DNA of 64,000 nt from Acuticoccus yangtzensis (lineage in GTDB: Bacteria > Pseudomonadota > Alphaproteobacteria > Rhizobiales > Amorphaceae): NCBI RefSeq assembly GCF_001927245.1, contig NZ_MJUX01000001.1:558001-622000 (forward strand), read 5' to 3'. The stretch's first letter is position 1. Every line of letters starts with the position of its first letter. The translations under genes and the position numbers were made by a program. The notes beneath the pieces were generated by a model that ran no database searches, was not told the origin of the DNA, and was given only the letters and a program-made list of their open reading frames with translations. Below are positions 25,462 to 33,364 of this stretch, one piece after another.

Positions 25462-28110
25462 TCAGCTTGCGAGGCGCTGGCGGGCGGCGGCCGCGGCGAG
25501 AGGCAGTCGGGCGGCGAACTGCGTCCCCGTCGGCCCGGTCATCTCCAGCGTCAGCGAGCCGCCGAGGCCTTGCATGATCTGCCGCGAGATGGCGAGGCCG
25601 AGCCCCGCCCCGGCGAGCCCGTGCGGCGCCGCGCCGCTGACGAACTTGCCGAACAGCCGCGGCTGTAGCTCGGCCGGGATGCCCGGCCCGCGGTCGCGCA
25701 CCCTCAGAATCGCCACGCCATAGTCCACCTCGGCGCTGATCGTCACCGGCGCGCCGCCGGAGAATTTGATCGCGTTGGAGAGGAGGTTGACGAGCACCTG
25801 CTTCAGCCGGTCCGCGTCCGCCTTGACGAACACCGGGCCGTTGGTGCGCACCTCCACCGAGGCGCCGAGCCGCTCGGCAAACCCGTCCATCACCGCGGCC
25901 GCCTCGGCGATCGCCTCCGCCGCGTCGATGCGCTCGACGCGGATCGGCGCCACCCCCGCCTCGAGCCGCGAGAGATCGAGGATATCGTCGAGCAGGCGGC
26001 TGAGGCGCTGGCTCTCGTCGAGGATGATGTCGACGAAGCGGGCGGCGCGGGCGGGGTCGAGCTCGCCCTCGCGCAGGAGCTCGGCGAAGGAGCGCACGGC
26101 GGTGACGGGGGTGCGCATCTCGTGACTGACGCGGCTTAGGAAGTCGTCCTTCTCGGCCAGCAGCGCCTTCAGCGCGGCGTTGGTGCCGGCGAGCTGCGCG
26201 GTGGTACGCTCCAGCTCCACGGAGCGGATGCCGAGCTGGCGCGCCGCCTCGATGGCCTCCTGCGTTTCGCGCAGCAGCGAGATGGCCGCGTCCACCGCCA
26301 GCGGCTCGCCGGTGGCGATCTGGGTGACGAGGGTGTGGGCCGACGAGGTGCCGACCGCGAAGGCGAGTTCGCGCTCCACCTGGGCGATCAGTGCGCTGTC
26401 GGCCTCCTCCGAGCCGCTGGTGCGCATGGCGGCGAACACCTCGTCCGCCCGCTGCGGCCCCAGGATGCGGCGGGCGAGGCGCATCAGCTCGCGCCGGCTG
26501 GCCGAGCGGCGCAGCATCGGCTCCGACCCGCCCCGCCGCATCGCGTCGACGAAGACGGTCGCCTGAAGCTCGTCGACGATTCCGCCCGAGGTGGCGAGCG
26601 AGACGAGGATGAAGGTGAGGACGTTGGCGCCCAGTGAGATGGCCGTACCGAACACGAGCGCGTCCGCCCTGTCCGGGCCGTAGTGCCAGTCCGGCGGCAG
26701 GATGAAGGTGCGCAGCGCCTCCAGCATGCCCGTGGCGACGCCGAAGCTCGGCAGCATCAGGAGAAGCACCCATAGGAGCGCGCCCGCCGCGAGCCCCGCC
26801 GTGGCGCCGTATTGGTTGGCGCGGCGCCAGAACAGGCCGACGAAGAGCGCCGGGGCGAACTGGGCCACACCGGCGAAGGCGATGAGGCCGATGGAGGCGA
26901 GGCCGCCGCCGGTGCCGTGCGCCTCGGCATAGAGCGTGCCGAGGCCGATGACCCCGGCGATGGCGATGCGGCGCGTCAGGATAACCGCGGCGCCGATGCC
27001 GCCGGGCGTGTTGAGGCGCCCCACCAGAAGCGGCGCCACGAGGTGGTTGGAGATCATCACCGCCAGCGCCAGCGAGGCGACGATGACCATCGACGTCGCC
27101 GCCGAAAGGCCGCCGACGAAGGCCGCCAGCGCCAGCCACGCGGACCCTTGGGCGAGCGGCAGGGTGAGGACGTAGAGGTCCGGCTCGGACCCCGCGGGGA
27201 GCGCCAGGAGGCCCGCCGCGGCGATCGGCACCGCCGCCAGGGTGAGGAGGAAGAGGTAGAGGGGGAAGAGCCAGGAGGCGATGTGGATGTGGCCCTCCTC
27301 CCGGTTCTCCACCACCGCCACCTGGAACTGGCGCGGCAGGCAGATGATGGCGACCGCCGACAACAGGATGAGCGTCGTCCAGCGCGCCCCGTCGCCCTGG
27401 TCCAGCGCCGAGATGGCGTTGAGCGCGGTGGCGGAGGTGGCGAAGAGGGCACCGGGCGCCGGATCGTCCGCCAGCACCAGGGCGCCCAGCGCCGCCACGG
27501 CGAGCAGCGCCGCCAGCTTGACGATGGACTCGAAGGCGATGGCGGCGACGATGCCGGGCTGGCTCTCGTCCGCGTTCACCCGGCGGGTGCCGAAGACGAT
27601 GACGAAGAAGACCATCACCGCCGCCACCCAGAGCGCCGTGCCCGCCCCGTCCGCCGTGCCGCCGGACAGCACCACGAAGGAGCGCCGCACCGCGATGAGC
27701 TGCAGCGCGATGTAGGGCGTGATGGAGGCGAGCGCGATTACGGTGACGAGGATTGCCACCGCCCGGCTCTTGCCGTAGCGGGCGGACAGGAAGTCGGCGA
27801 TGGAGGTGATGCGCTGGGCTTTGGCGATGCGCACCATCTTGGGCAGGAACAGCCACCCCGTCATGAGGGCGAGCGTGGGGCCGATATAGATCGTAACGAA
27901 CTCCAGCCCCGAGCGCGATGCGGTGCCGACCGCACCGAAGAAGGTCCACGAGGTGCAATAGACCGCCAGCGACAGGGTGTAGACGATCGGCGAGCCGAGG
28001 AAGCGCGCCCGCCCCTGCTCGGCGAGCCGGTCGGTGAGGAAGGCGACGAGGAAGAGAATGGCGAGGTAGACCCCGCCGACGGTGATGACGAGAGGCGCGG
28101 ACAGGGTCAT
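25462..28110 (-). CDS. Sensor histidine kinase fused to an SSS-family sodium/solute symporter
   Basis: An 882-residue protein. About the first 500 residues are a sodium:solute symporter domain with some 13 helices; motifs include YCTSWTFFGAVGTASRSGLEF (split here as YCTSWTFFG and GTASRSG) and LTALMTGWLFLP-like helix 3. The C-terminal part is a kinase: DHp H-box FLSRVSHEMRTPVTAVRSF with His near 662, N-box QVLVNLLSNAIKFSGG, G1 VRDRGPGIP and G2 GLGLAI. There is no receiver at the end. The architecture resembles CbrA/CrbS (histidine, acetate sensing) but lacks their STAC/PAS insert as far as I see. The ATG overlaps the stop of the upstream small membrane protein gene (ATGA). It probably phosphorylates the lone receiver encoded two genes upstream. 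Confidence 0.93.
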   Translation of the reverse strand: MTLSAPLVITVGGVYLAILFLVAFLTDRLAEQGRARFLGSPIVYTLSLAVYCTSWTFFGAVGTASRSGLEFVTIYIGPTLALMTGWLFLPKMVRIAKAQRITSIADFLSARYGKSRAVAILVTVIALASITPYIALQLIAVRRSFVVLSGGTADGAGTALWVAAVMVFFVIVFGTRRVNADESQPGIVAAIAFESIVKLAALLAVAALGALVLADDPAPGALFATSATALNAISALDQGDGARWTTLILLSAVAIICLPRQFQVAVVENREEGHIHIASWLFPLYLFLLTLAAVPIAAAGLLALPAGSEPDLYVLTLPLAQGSAWLALAAFVGGLSAATSMVIVASLALAVMISNHLVAPLLVGRLNTPGGIGAAVILTRRIAIAGVIGLGTLYAEAHGTGGGLASIGLIAFAGVAQFAPALFVGLFWRRANQYGATAGLAAGALLWVLLLMLPSFGVATGMLEALRTFILPPDWHYGPDRADALVFGTAISLGANVLTFILVSLATSGGIVDELQATVFVDAMRRGGSEPMLRRSASRRELMRLARRILGPQRADEVFAAMRTSGSEEADSALIAQVERELAFAVGTSSAHTLVTQIATGEPLAVDAAISLLRETQEAIEAARQLGIRSVELERTTAQLAGTNAALKALLAEKDDFLSRVSHEMRTPVTAVRSFAELLREGELDPARAARFVDIILDESQRLSRLLDDILDLSRLEAGVAPIRVERIDAAEAIAEAAAVMDGFAERLGASVEVRTNGPVFVKADADRLKQVLVNLLSNAIKFSGGAPVTISAEVDYGVAILRVRDRGPGIPAELQPRLFGKFVSGAAPHGLAGAGLGLAISRQIMQGLGGSLTLEMTGPTGTQFAARLPLAAAAARQRLAS

Positions 28111-28679
28111 CGCGCGCGCCGGGCGAGAATGAAGGTGAGAGCGATCCCCGCCAGCCAGACGGCGAAGATGTAGACGAGCAGGAAGGGCACGCCGAGGACA
28201 TCGGCCGGACGGTCGACGAGGAAGAGCGCGGCCGGTGTGAAGAGGATCGGTCCGGCGAGGGCGACGATGGTGCGCGCGTCGGTGCGGCGGCTGAGGTGCG
28301 GCCGGTCGAACAGGAAGGGTTGTGAAGGGGCGCCCTGCTCCGACGGCTCGCCGGTCTGTCCGGCGATGAGTGCCTCATCCGCCTCGGCAGACGCCGCCGC
28401 TCCGGTGGTGAGGCCGTCCGCCGCGGTGGCGGGCGCCTCGGCCCCGGTGGCGTTCGGATGCGCCACCATGGCGGGCGCCTCCGGCCCTGTGGCGGGAATG
28501 TCCCCCACGTATCCCTGAACCCTGCCCGCCGGCGCCGATGCGAAGGCGTGTGCCGATCCGCCCGCCCCGGCAGGGATGGCGGCCTCCCGCCGGGCGGCAG
28601 CGCGCGGAGATGTGGCGGCCGCATCGCCGGCTGGGCCACGCGCGGAGGCGTCGCGGGGGCCGCCCGGTTCGTCGCTCAC
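28107..28679 (-). CDS. Small two-helix membrane protein with long Ala/Pro-rich N-terminus
   Basis: A 190-residue protein starting at GTG 28679, which overlaps the stop of the response regulator (GTGA), and ending in ATGA overlap with the SSS-kinase gene. Residues 1-115 are low-complexity (Ala, Gly, Pro, Thr) and probably cytosolic and disordered. Residues about 120-190 hold RPHLSRRTDARTIVALAG, then two helices (PILFTPAALFLVD and VLGVPFLLVYIFAVWLAGI). Small two-helix proteins (DUF4212/YhdT type) often precede SSS symporters as their small subunit. By position and topology this one may do the same for the symporter domain. I do not recognise the sequence family with certainty. Confidence 0.7.
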   Translation of the reverse strand: MSDEPGGPRDASARGPAGDAAATSPRAAARREAAIPAGAGGSAHAFASAPAGRVQGYVGDIPATGPEAPAMVAHPNATGAEAPATAADGLTTGAAASAEADEALIAGQTGEPSEQGAPSQPFLFDRPHLSRRTDARTIVALAGPILFTPAALFLVDRPADVLGVPFLLVYIFAVWLAGIALTFILARRAR

Positions 28680-29026
28680 CTGGCGGCGAGTCCGCGCACG
28701 GTCTCCATCAGCTCGCTGTTGGAGAAGGGTTTCGACACGAAAGCGTCCACGCCCATGCTCATCATCCGGTCGCGGTCCCCCTTCTGGCCCTTGGCGGTGA
28801 GGACGCAGATCTTCGGGCGCTCGGCCAGCGCCATGGCATCGCGCGCGATGTCGAACCCTGAACGGCCCGGCAGCATGATGTCGAGCACCAGGAGATCGTA
28901 GCCGCGCATCGCATCGCCAGGCTCGGGCGCCGTCGCCGACACCGTCACCTCGTGCCCTTCACGCTCCAGCAGGAAGGTCACCGCCTCGGCGATGTGCGGC
29001 TCGTCCTCGACCACCAGAACCCGCAT
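28676..29026 (-). CDS. Single-domain response regulator (receiver only)
   Basis: A 116-residue CheY-like protein read from ATG 29026 (MRVLVVEDEPHIAEA). The acidic pocket is E7/D8/E9, the phosphorylation site Asp49 in LLVLDIMLPG, the switch Thr in VLTAKG and the conserved Lys in FVSKPFSN. There is no output domain, so it must relay phosphate or act by binding. Only one base separates its start from the stop of the ScfR-like gene upstream, and its own stop overlaps the next start. Likely phospho-donor: the SSS-kinase in the same operon. Likely acceptor: the DHp-like segment of the regulator. Confidence 0.93.
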   Translation of the reverse strand: MRVLVVEDEPHIAEAVTFLLEREGHEVTVSATAPEPGDAMRGYDLLVLDIMLPGRSGFDIARDAMALAERPKICVLTAKGQKGDRDRMMSMGVDAFVSKPFSNSELMETVRGLAAR

Positions 29027-29027
29027 C

Positions 29028-30425
29028 TCAACCTCCCTCGGTCCCATGCGCGCGCTGGTGACAGCCCTCGCGCTTGCAGGACAGACATTCATAGCCTGCG
29101 AATGTGATCACGCTGTCGCGCTGCGAGGTGAAGGCGTCGCCATAGACGACGGCCCCCGCGTGCTCGGCGGCGACGCCCAGCATCACGGCGAAGCGCGTCG
29201 GCGGCTGGGCCTGGCGGCGCGCCGTCTTCTCCACTGTGCGGGCGACGAGCAGGAAGCGCTCCCCGTCGAGGTCGACCATCTGGGCGAGGGTGCGCCCCGG
29301 CTGGGCGAAGGTCTCGTAGACCACCCAGAGCGGGCACGCCCCGAACAGAGGCAGCCGCAGCTCCGTCGTCGACAGGCGCTTGGATACGGTGCCGGCCGGG
29401 TCGACGCGCAGGAATGCGAAGGGCACCCCCTCCTCACCCGGCCGGCGCAGGGTGGCGAGGCGGTGCGCCACCTGCTCGAAGCTCGTCTCGAACCGGGCGC
29501 AGAGGTCGTCGATGTCGTAGCGCGTCTCGAGCGCGGCGGCGCGAAACGGCCGGTAGGGCATCAAGGCAGCGCCCGCGGCATAACGCCAGATCGCGCCGCG
29601 CGCCCGCCTCTCGGCCCCTTCGGTGCGGAACTCGTGGCCGGCGATGACATCGTCCACCAGGGTGGGGGCGCGCATCTCGATGATCGCGCGGGCGGCGGCG
29701 AACCGCTCGGACGGGGCGCCGGCGATGGCGGGCAGCGGGTCCGCCTCCAGCCGCCGCTCGATGGTGTCGAAGTAGTTGTTGTTGTCGTGCAGGAAGGCGT
29801 CGACCTCGCGCACGTCCGCCCCGGCGGCGTCGGCGGCGGTGCCTGTCTGAAGCGCGGCGATCATGTCGCGCGCCACATCGGTCAGCCGCGCGCTTTCGGT
29901 CACCACGGTGTCGGTGAAGCGGGCGCGCTGGGCTTCGTCCAGCGGCACGTCGTCGGACAGGATCTCGGCGGCGGAGCGGATGGAGGTGATGCGCGACAGG
30001 ATGTCGTGGGCGAACGAGGTCCACTGCGGGTCGCGCGCGAATCGGTCGGCGAGACGGAAGGCGCGCGCCTCGGCGGTGATGGCGCGGGTGTGCAGCTCCA
30101 GGATGACGCGCGCCCACTCGGGCGAGAAGGCGACGAGCGGGGCGGCCATACCCGGCGGCGCGTTCTCCAGCCGCTGGGCGACCTCGTGGAGGTCGGCGGC
30201 GAGCCGGTCGTCGCTGACGGCGGTGAAGGCGTCGGTCGGAACGCCCAGGCGCTCGGCGATCCGCTTCAGAAGGCGGCCGCCGATCTGCCTCTTGTCGCTC
30301 TCGATCAAAGACAAATAAGCAGGCGACACGCCGACCGACGACGCGAGGTCCCGCTGTGTCACCCCGCGCGTGCGCCGCTGCGACCGGATGCGATCGCCGA
30401 TCGGTACGCGCTGCACATTTGCCAT
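29028..30425 (-). CDS. XRE-type ScfR-like transcriptional regulator with a histidine-kinase dimerisation-like segment
   Basis: A 465-residue protein read from ATG 30425 (MANVQRVPIGDRIRSQ). The helix-turn-helix is at about 10-65 (RGVTQRDLASSVGVSPAYLSLIE). Residues about 133-190 resemble a DHp domain: SFAHDILSRITSIRSAAEIL with His140 in the H-box position, then TDTVVTESARLTDVARDMIA as second helix. No ATPase domain follows. The C-terminal part matches the short-chain fatty-acid regulator domain (DUF2083): WVVYETFAQPGRTL, RTVEKTARRQAQPPTRFAV and the cysteine cluster ECLSCKREGC (C-x2-C-x4-C), a possible metal site. The HExxH of the IrrE-type peptidase usual in the middle of such proteins is absent. 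First gene of the signalling operon; divergent from the ABC importer. Confidence 0.85.
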   Translation of the reverse strand: MANVQRVPIGDRIRSQRRTRGVTQRDLASSVGVSPAYLSLIESDKRQIGGRLLKRIAERLGVPTDAFTAVSDDRLAADLHEVAQRLENAPPGMAAPLVAFSPEWARVILELHTRAITAEARAFRLADRFARDPQWTSFAHDILSRITSIRSAAEILSDDVPLDEAQRARFTDTVVTESARLTDVARDMIAALQTGTAADAAGADVREVDAFLHDNNNYFDTIERRLEADPLPAIAGAPSERFAAARAIIEMRAPTLVDDVIAGHEFRTEGAERRARGAIWRYAAGAALMPYRPFRAAALETRYDIDDLCARFETSFEQVAHRLATLRRPGEEGVPFAFLRVDPAGTVSKRLSTTELRLPLFGACPLWVVYETFAQPGRTLAQMVDLDGERFLLVARTVEKTARRQAQPPTRFAVMLGVAAEHAGAVVYGDAFTSQRDSVITFAGYECLSCKREGCHQRAHGTEGG

Positions 30426-30568
30426 GGCGCGCTTCACTCCCCCGGCCGCGGCCGCCCGGCTTTCCTGCCGGGTCATGTGCTGCGGCGTCGTCCTTATCGC
30501 CGGGTCGATCCTGCCGTGATACGGACCGAAACGGCGTCTTGTTAAGTCATTTAATGGATCTAGCGCAG

Positions 30569-30588
30569 ATTTACAGACAGTTTGCAAG
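30569..30588 (+). promoter_or_regulatory. Putative operator copy 1 (ATTTACAGACAGTTTGCAAG)
   Basis: This 20-mer shares 13 of 20 positions with the element at 30679-30698, in the same orientation and 110 bases apart (about 10.5 helical turns). The shared pattern is TTTACAGA, then TTT and a C-A end. It includes AGTTTGCAAG. The likely ligand is the ScfR-like protein encoded to the left; that is inference from position and from the motif of related regulators. Confidence 0.4.
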
Positions 30589-30678
30589 CGGAGCGGCCTC
30601 GGCGCGTGTGGCCGTGGTGTGGAGCCTTCGCCATCCCGCGGTCACAAATTAACAGCTTGGGCCTCTCCTGAGCCACAA

Positions 30679-30698
30679 CTTTACAGATGTTTTACCAC
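30679..30698 (+). promoter_or_regulatory. Putative operator copy 2 (CTTTACAGATGTTTTACCAC)
   Basis: Second copy of the element at 30569-30588, located 94 bases before the start codon of the ABC importer's binding protein. It could lie over or just upstream of that gene's promoter. The evidence is only the sequence match and the location. Confidence 0.4.
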
Positions 30699-30791
30699 CT
30701 CCAAAGGTCAGGTTGTCGCACGCTTCGATTGCGGCGATACAAAGAGACGTGGAAATGGGGCGGCAACAGCCCCGTCCCTTGGAGGAACACT

Positions 30792-32144
30792 ATGACGAAG
30801 CTTATCCGCCCGTCTCGCCGTCGTTTCCTACACGGTACGGCCCTCGCCGGCGCGGCGCTCGCCACGCCGACCTTCTTCACTCGCGGGGCCTGGGCGCAGG
30901 ATTTTTGCAACAACCCGACCGGGTCGACGGTCACCCTCGGCTTCAACGTGCCGCAGACCGGACCCTATGCCGAAGAGGGCAAGGACGAGCTGCGCGCCTT
31001 CGAGCTCGCCGTCCAGCACCTCAACGGCGAAGGTGACGGCGGCATGATGGCCACCTTCAAGCCGTCCAACCTCACCGGCAACGGCGTGCTGGGCAAAAAA
31101 GTCGAGTTCGTCACCGGCGACACGCAGACCAAGTCCGACGCCGCGCGCGCCTCCGCCCGCCGGATGATCGAGAAGGACAAGGTGATCATGGTGTCCGGCG
31201 GCTCGTCGTCGGGCGTCGCGGTGGCGGTGCAGTCGCTCTGCCAGGAGATGGGCGTCGTCTTCATGGCCGGCCTCACCCACTCCAACGACACCACCGGCAA
31301 GGACAAGCGCCGCTACGGTTTCCGCCACTTCTTCAACGCCTACCAGTCCGGTGTGGCGCTGGGCTCGGTGCTCGCCGAAGCCTACGGCAAGGATCGCCGC
31401 GCCTATCACCTCACCGCCGACTATACCTGGGGCTGGACGCAGGAAGAGTCGATCAAGAACGCCACCGAGGCTCAGGGTTGGGAGACCGCACAGGCCGTGC
31501 GCACGCCGCTCGGCGCGGGCGACTTCTCGCAGTACCTCACCCCGGTGCTGAACTCGGGTGCCGACGTCCTCATCCTGAACCACTACGGCGGCGACATGGT
31601 GAACTCGCTCACCCAGGCGGTTCAGTTCGGCATGCGCGACAAGCAGGTGAACGGCAAACAGTTCGAGATCGTCGTTCCCCTCTATTCGGAGCTGATGGCC
31701 GAGGGCGCGGGCGAGAACGTGAAGGGCATCTTCGGCACCTCCAACTGGTCCTGGCAGCTCGACAACGACGGCTCCAAGGCCTTCGCCAAGTCGTTCGGTC
31801 AGGCCTACGGGCGTCCGCCCTCGCAGGCCGCCCACACCTGCTACGTGCAGACCCTCCTCTATGCCAACGCGGTGGAGACCGCCGGCACCTTCGCGCCGCC
31901 GGAAGTCATCAAGGCGCTGGAAGGCTTCGAGTTCGACGGTATGGGCAACGGGCCGACCCTCTACCGCGCCGAAGATCACCAGTGCTTCAAGGACGTTCTG
32001 GTGGTGAAGGGCAACGACAACCCGACCAGCCAGTTCGACCTTCTCAGCGTCTACAAGGTCGTCGGCCGTGACGAGGTGACCTACGACCCGTCGATCTTCG
32101 GCGGTGAGCTCGGCCCCTACGACGGCGGCACCTGCGCGGGCTGA
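30792..32144 (+). CDS. ABC transporter substrate-binding protein (Liv/Urt type), Tat-exported
   Basis: A 450-residue periplasmic binding protein. ATG 30792 is preceded by GGAGG. The N-terminus has a twin-arginine signal (PSRRRFLHGTALAG, cleavage after about residue 35, RGAWAQ). The mature part is a type I periplasmic-binding fold: VTLGFNVPQTGPYAEEGKDEL, VSGGSSSGVAVAVQSLCQE, AGLTHSNDTTGKDKRRYGFRHF (in parts) and HLTADYTWGWTQEE. Family members bind branched-chain amino acids, urea, amides or aromatic acids; the ligand here is unknown. Tat export suggests it folds in the cytoplasm. First gene of a five-gene importer operon facing the ScfR-like/SSS-kinase operon, so the ligand may be the signal of that system. 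Confidence 0.9.
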   Translation: MTKLIRPSRRRFLHGTALAGAALATPTFFTRGAWAQDFCNNPTGSTVTLGFNVPQTGPYAEEGKDELRAFELAVQHLNGEGDGGMMATFKPSNLTGNGVLGKKVEFVTGDTQTKSDAARASARRMIEKDKVIMVSGGSSSGVAVAVQSLCQEMGVVFMAGLTHSNDTTGKDKRRYGFRHFFNAYQSGVALGSVLAEAYGKDRRAYHLTADYTWGWTQEESIKNATEAQGWETAQAVRTPLGAGDFSQYLTPVLNSGADVLILNHYGGDMVNSLTQAVQFGMRDKQVNGKQFEIVVPLYSELMAEGAGENVKGIFGTSNWSWQLDNDGSKAFAKSFGQAYGRPPSQAAHTCYVQTLLYANAVETAGTFAPPEVIKALEGFEFDGMGNGPTLYRAEDHQCFKDVLVVKGNDNPTSQFDLLSVYKVVGRDEVTYDPSIFGGELGPYDGGTCAG

Positions 32145-32174
32145 CCCCGGCCGCGCAGACAGTTCAGCCGTCTA

Positions 32175-32202
32175 GGAGGACGCCGTCCACGCGGCGTCCT
32201 CC
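32175..32202 (+). promoter_or_regulatory. Strong intercistronic hairpin after the binding-protein gene
   Basis: GGAGGACGCCG and CGGCGTCCTCC are perfect 11-bp complements around a 6-base loop, 31 bases after the stop codon. There is no T-tract. Such hairpins commonly stabilise the highly expressed binding-protein mRNA and reduce transcription into the permease genes. Confidence 0.75.
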
Positions 32203-32248
32203 GCCTCGAACACCGCAGCGCGCGGGGGCGCCGCATCAATCGACCACT

Positions 32249-32303
32249 GCGGCCTGCCAGCCGCGGCCATGATGCCCGAGAGCCGCGGCCCGCCAGCCGC
32301 GGC
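32249..32303 (+). repeat. Direct repeat GCGGCCYGCCAGCCGCGGC (two copies)
   Basis: Copies at 32249-32267 and 32285-32303 match at 18 of 19 bases. Each contains GCGGC...GCCGC and can fold on itself. They lie in the 203-base space between the binding-protein gene and livH, 45 bases before the livH start. Possible roles are RNA structure limiting downstream expression or a protein site. Confidence 0.7.
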
Positions 32304-32347
32304 ACGGCTTGTTGCGCTTGCATGACCTCACCGGCGGGGAGACGTCC

Positions 32348-33364
32348 ATGGACGCCATACTGCTTCAGATCCTCAACGGGCTCGACAAAGGTGGCGCCTA
32401 TGCGCTCATCGCCCTCGGCCTGACCCTCACCTTCGGCACCCTCGGTGTCGTCAACTTCGCCCACGGTGCGCTCTTCATGCTCGGCGCCTTCTGCGTCGTC
32501 GGCGTCCAGCAACTGCTGACGCTGGCCGAACGCGTGCGCGACCCCTCGATCACTTTCTTCGAGGCCTATATCGAGCAGCCCTACCTCGTCTCCTGGTTCG
32601 GCGACACCGGCGCCATGATCATCGACTGGGTGATCCCGATCTCGCTGCTTCTGGCGATCCCCATCATGCTCCTCGTCGGCATCGTCATGGAGCGCGGCCT
32701 CATCCGCTTCTTCTACAAGCGCCCCCATGCCGAGCAGATCCTCGTCACCTTCGGCCTCGCCATCGTTCTGGCGGAGATCATCAAGGGCTGGTTCGGCGCC
32801 AACCCGATCCCGGTGCAGCCGCCTGAAATCGTGCGCGGATCGGCCGACATCGCCGCCTGGTTCGGGCTCGACGCGAACCTGTCTTATCCATGGTGGCGGC
32901 TCATCTACCTCGCCGCGTCGCTCCTCATCATCGCCAGCGTCTTCGCCTTCCTCAACCTGACCACCTACGGCATGGTCGTGCGCGCCGGCATGGCCGACCG
33001 CGAGACGGTGCAGCTCCTCGGCATCAACATCCAGCGGCGCTTCACCATCGTCTTCGGCCTCGCCGCCGTCGTCGCGGGGCTGGCGGGCGCGCTCTATACC
33101 GGCATCCAGCCCCCCAACTACAACATCGGCATGGAATTCCTGGTCCTGTCCTTCGTCGTCGTGGTCGTCGGCGGCATGGGGTCGCTGCCGGGCGCGGTCG
33201 CCGCGGGCTTCCTCCTCGGCATGCTGCAATCCTTCGCATCGCTGAACGAGGTGAAGAGCCTGCTGCCGGGCATCGACCAGGTCATCATCTATCTCGTCGC
33301 CGTCGTCGTGCTCCTCACCCGTCCGCGGGGATTGATGGGCCGCAAGGGCGTGATGGAGGCATAA
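32348..33364 (+). CDS. livH: Branched-chain amino acid-type ABC permease (LivH family)
   Basis: A 337-residue inner-membrane protein with about eight helices, read from ATG 32348 (MDAILLQILNGLDKGGAYALIALGLTLTFG). Family signatures are GTLGVVNFAHGALFMLGAF (about 32-50), VRAGMADRETVQLLGIN (the cytoplasmic EAA-like coupling loop, about 218) and the C-terminal VVVGGMGSLPGAVAAGFLLG. With LivM it forms the channel of the importer. A long extracytoplasmic insert (about 62-95) is present. Stop and livM start are directly adjacent (TAAATG). Confidence 0.92.
   Translation: MDAILLQILNGLDKGGAYALIALGLTLTFGTLGVVNFAHGALFMLGAFCVVGVQQLLTLAERVRDPSITFFEAYIEQPYLVSWFGDTGAMIIDWVIPISLLLAIPIMLLVGIVMERGLIRFFYKRPHAEQILVTFGLAIVLAEIIKGWFGANPIPVQPPEIVRGSADIAAWFGLDANLSYPWWRLIYLAASLLIIASVFAFLNLTTYGMVVRAGMADRETVQLLGINIQRRFTIVFGLAAVVAGLAGALYTGIQPPNYNIGMEFLVLSFVVVVVGGMGSLPGAVAAGFLLGMLQSFASLNEVKSLLPGIDQVIIYLVAVVVLLTRPRGLMGRKGVMEA

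Larger units (their letters stand above)
30426..30791. promoter_or_regulatory. Divergent promoter region of the ScfR-like operon and ABC importer operon
   Basis: 366 bases with noticeably lower GC content at 30540-30700 than the surroundings. It must contain the promoters for both operons. It holds the two matching TTTACAGA-type elements listed separately, an AGTTTGCAAG sequence (30579-30588) like the TTTGCAA core recognised by RamB/ScfR-type regulators, and a GGAGG ribosome-binding site (30781-30785) before the importer's first gene. No reliable reading frame is seen. Confidence 0.6.

Noticed and set aside
25415-28639. A 1074-residue open frame on the minus strand overlapping the SSS-kinase
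   Set aside because: Same strand, different frame. Composition (Arg, Pro, Gly) without motifs; the 882-residue frame has the full symporter and kinase signatures.
30426-30587. N-terminal extension of the ScfR-like regulator to 30587
   Set aside because: The frame is open, but ATG 30425 gives the normal XRE N-terminus, and the extension covers the likely promoter and operator region.
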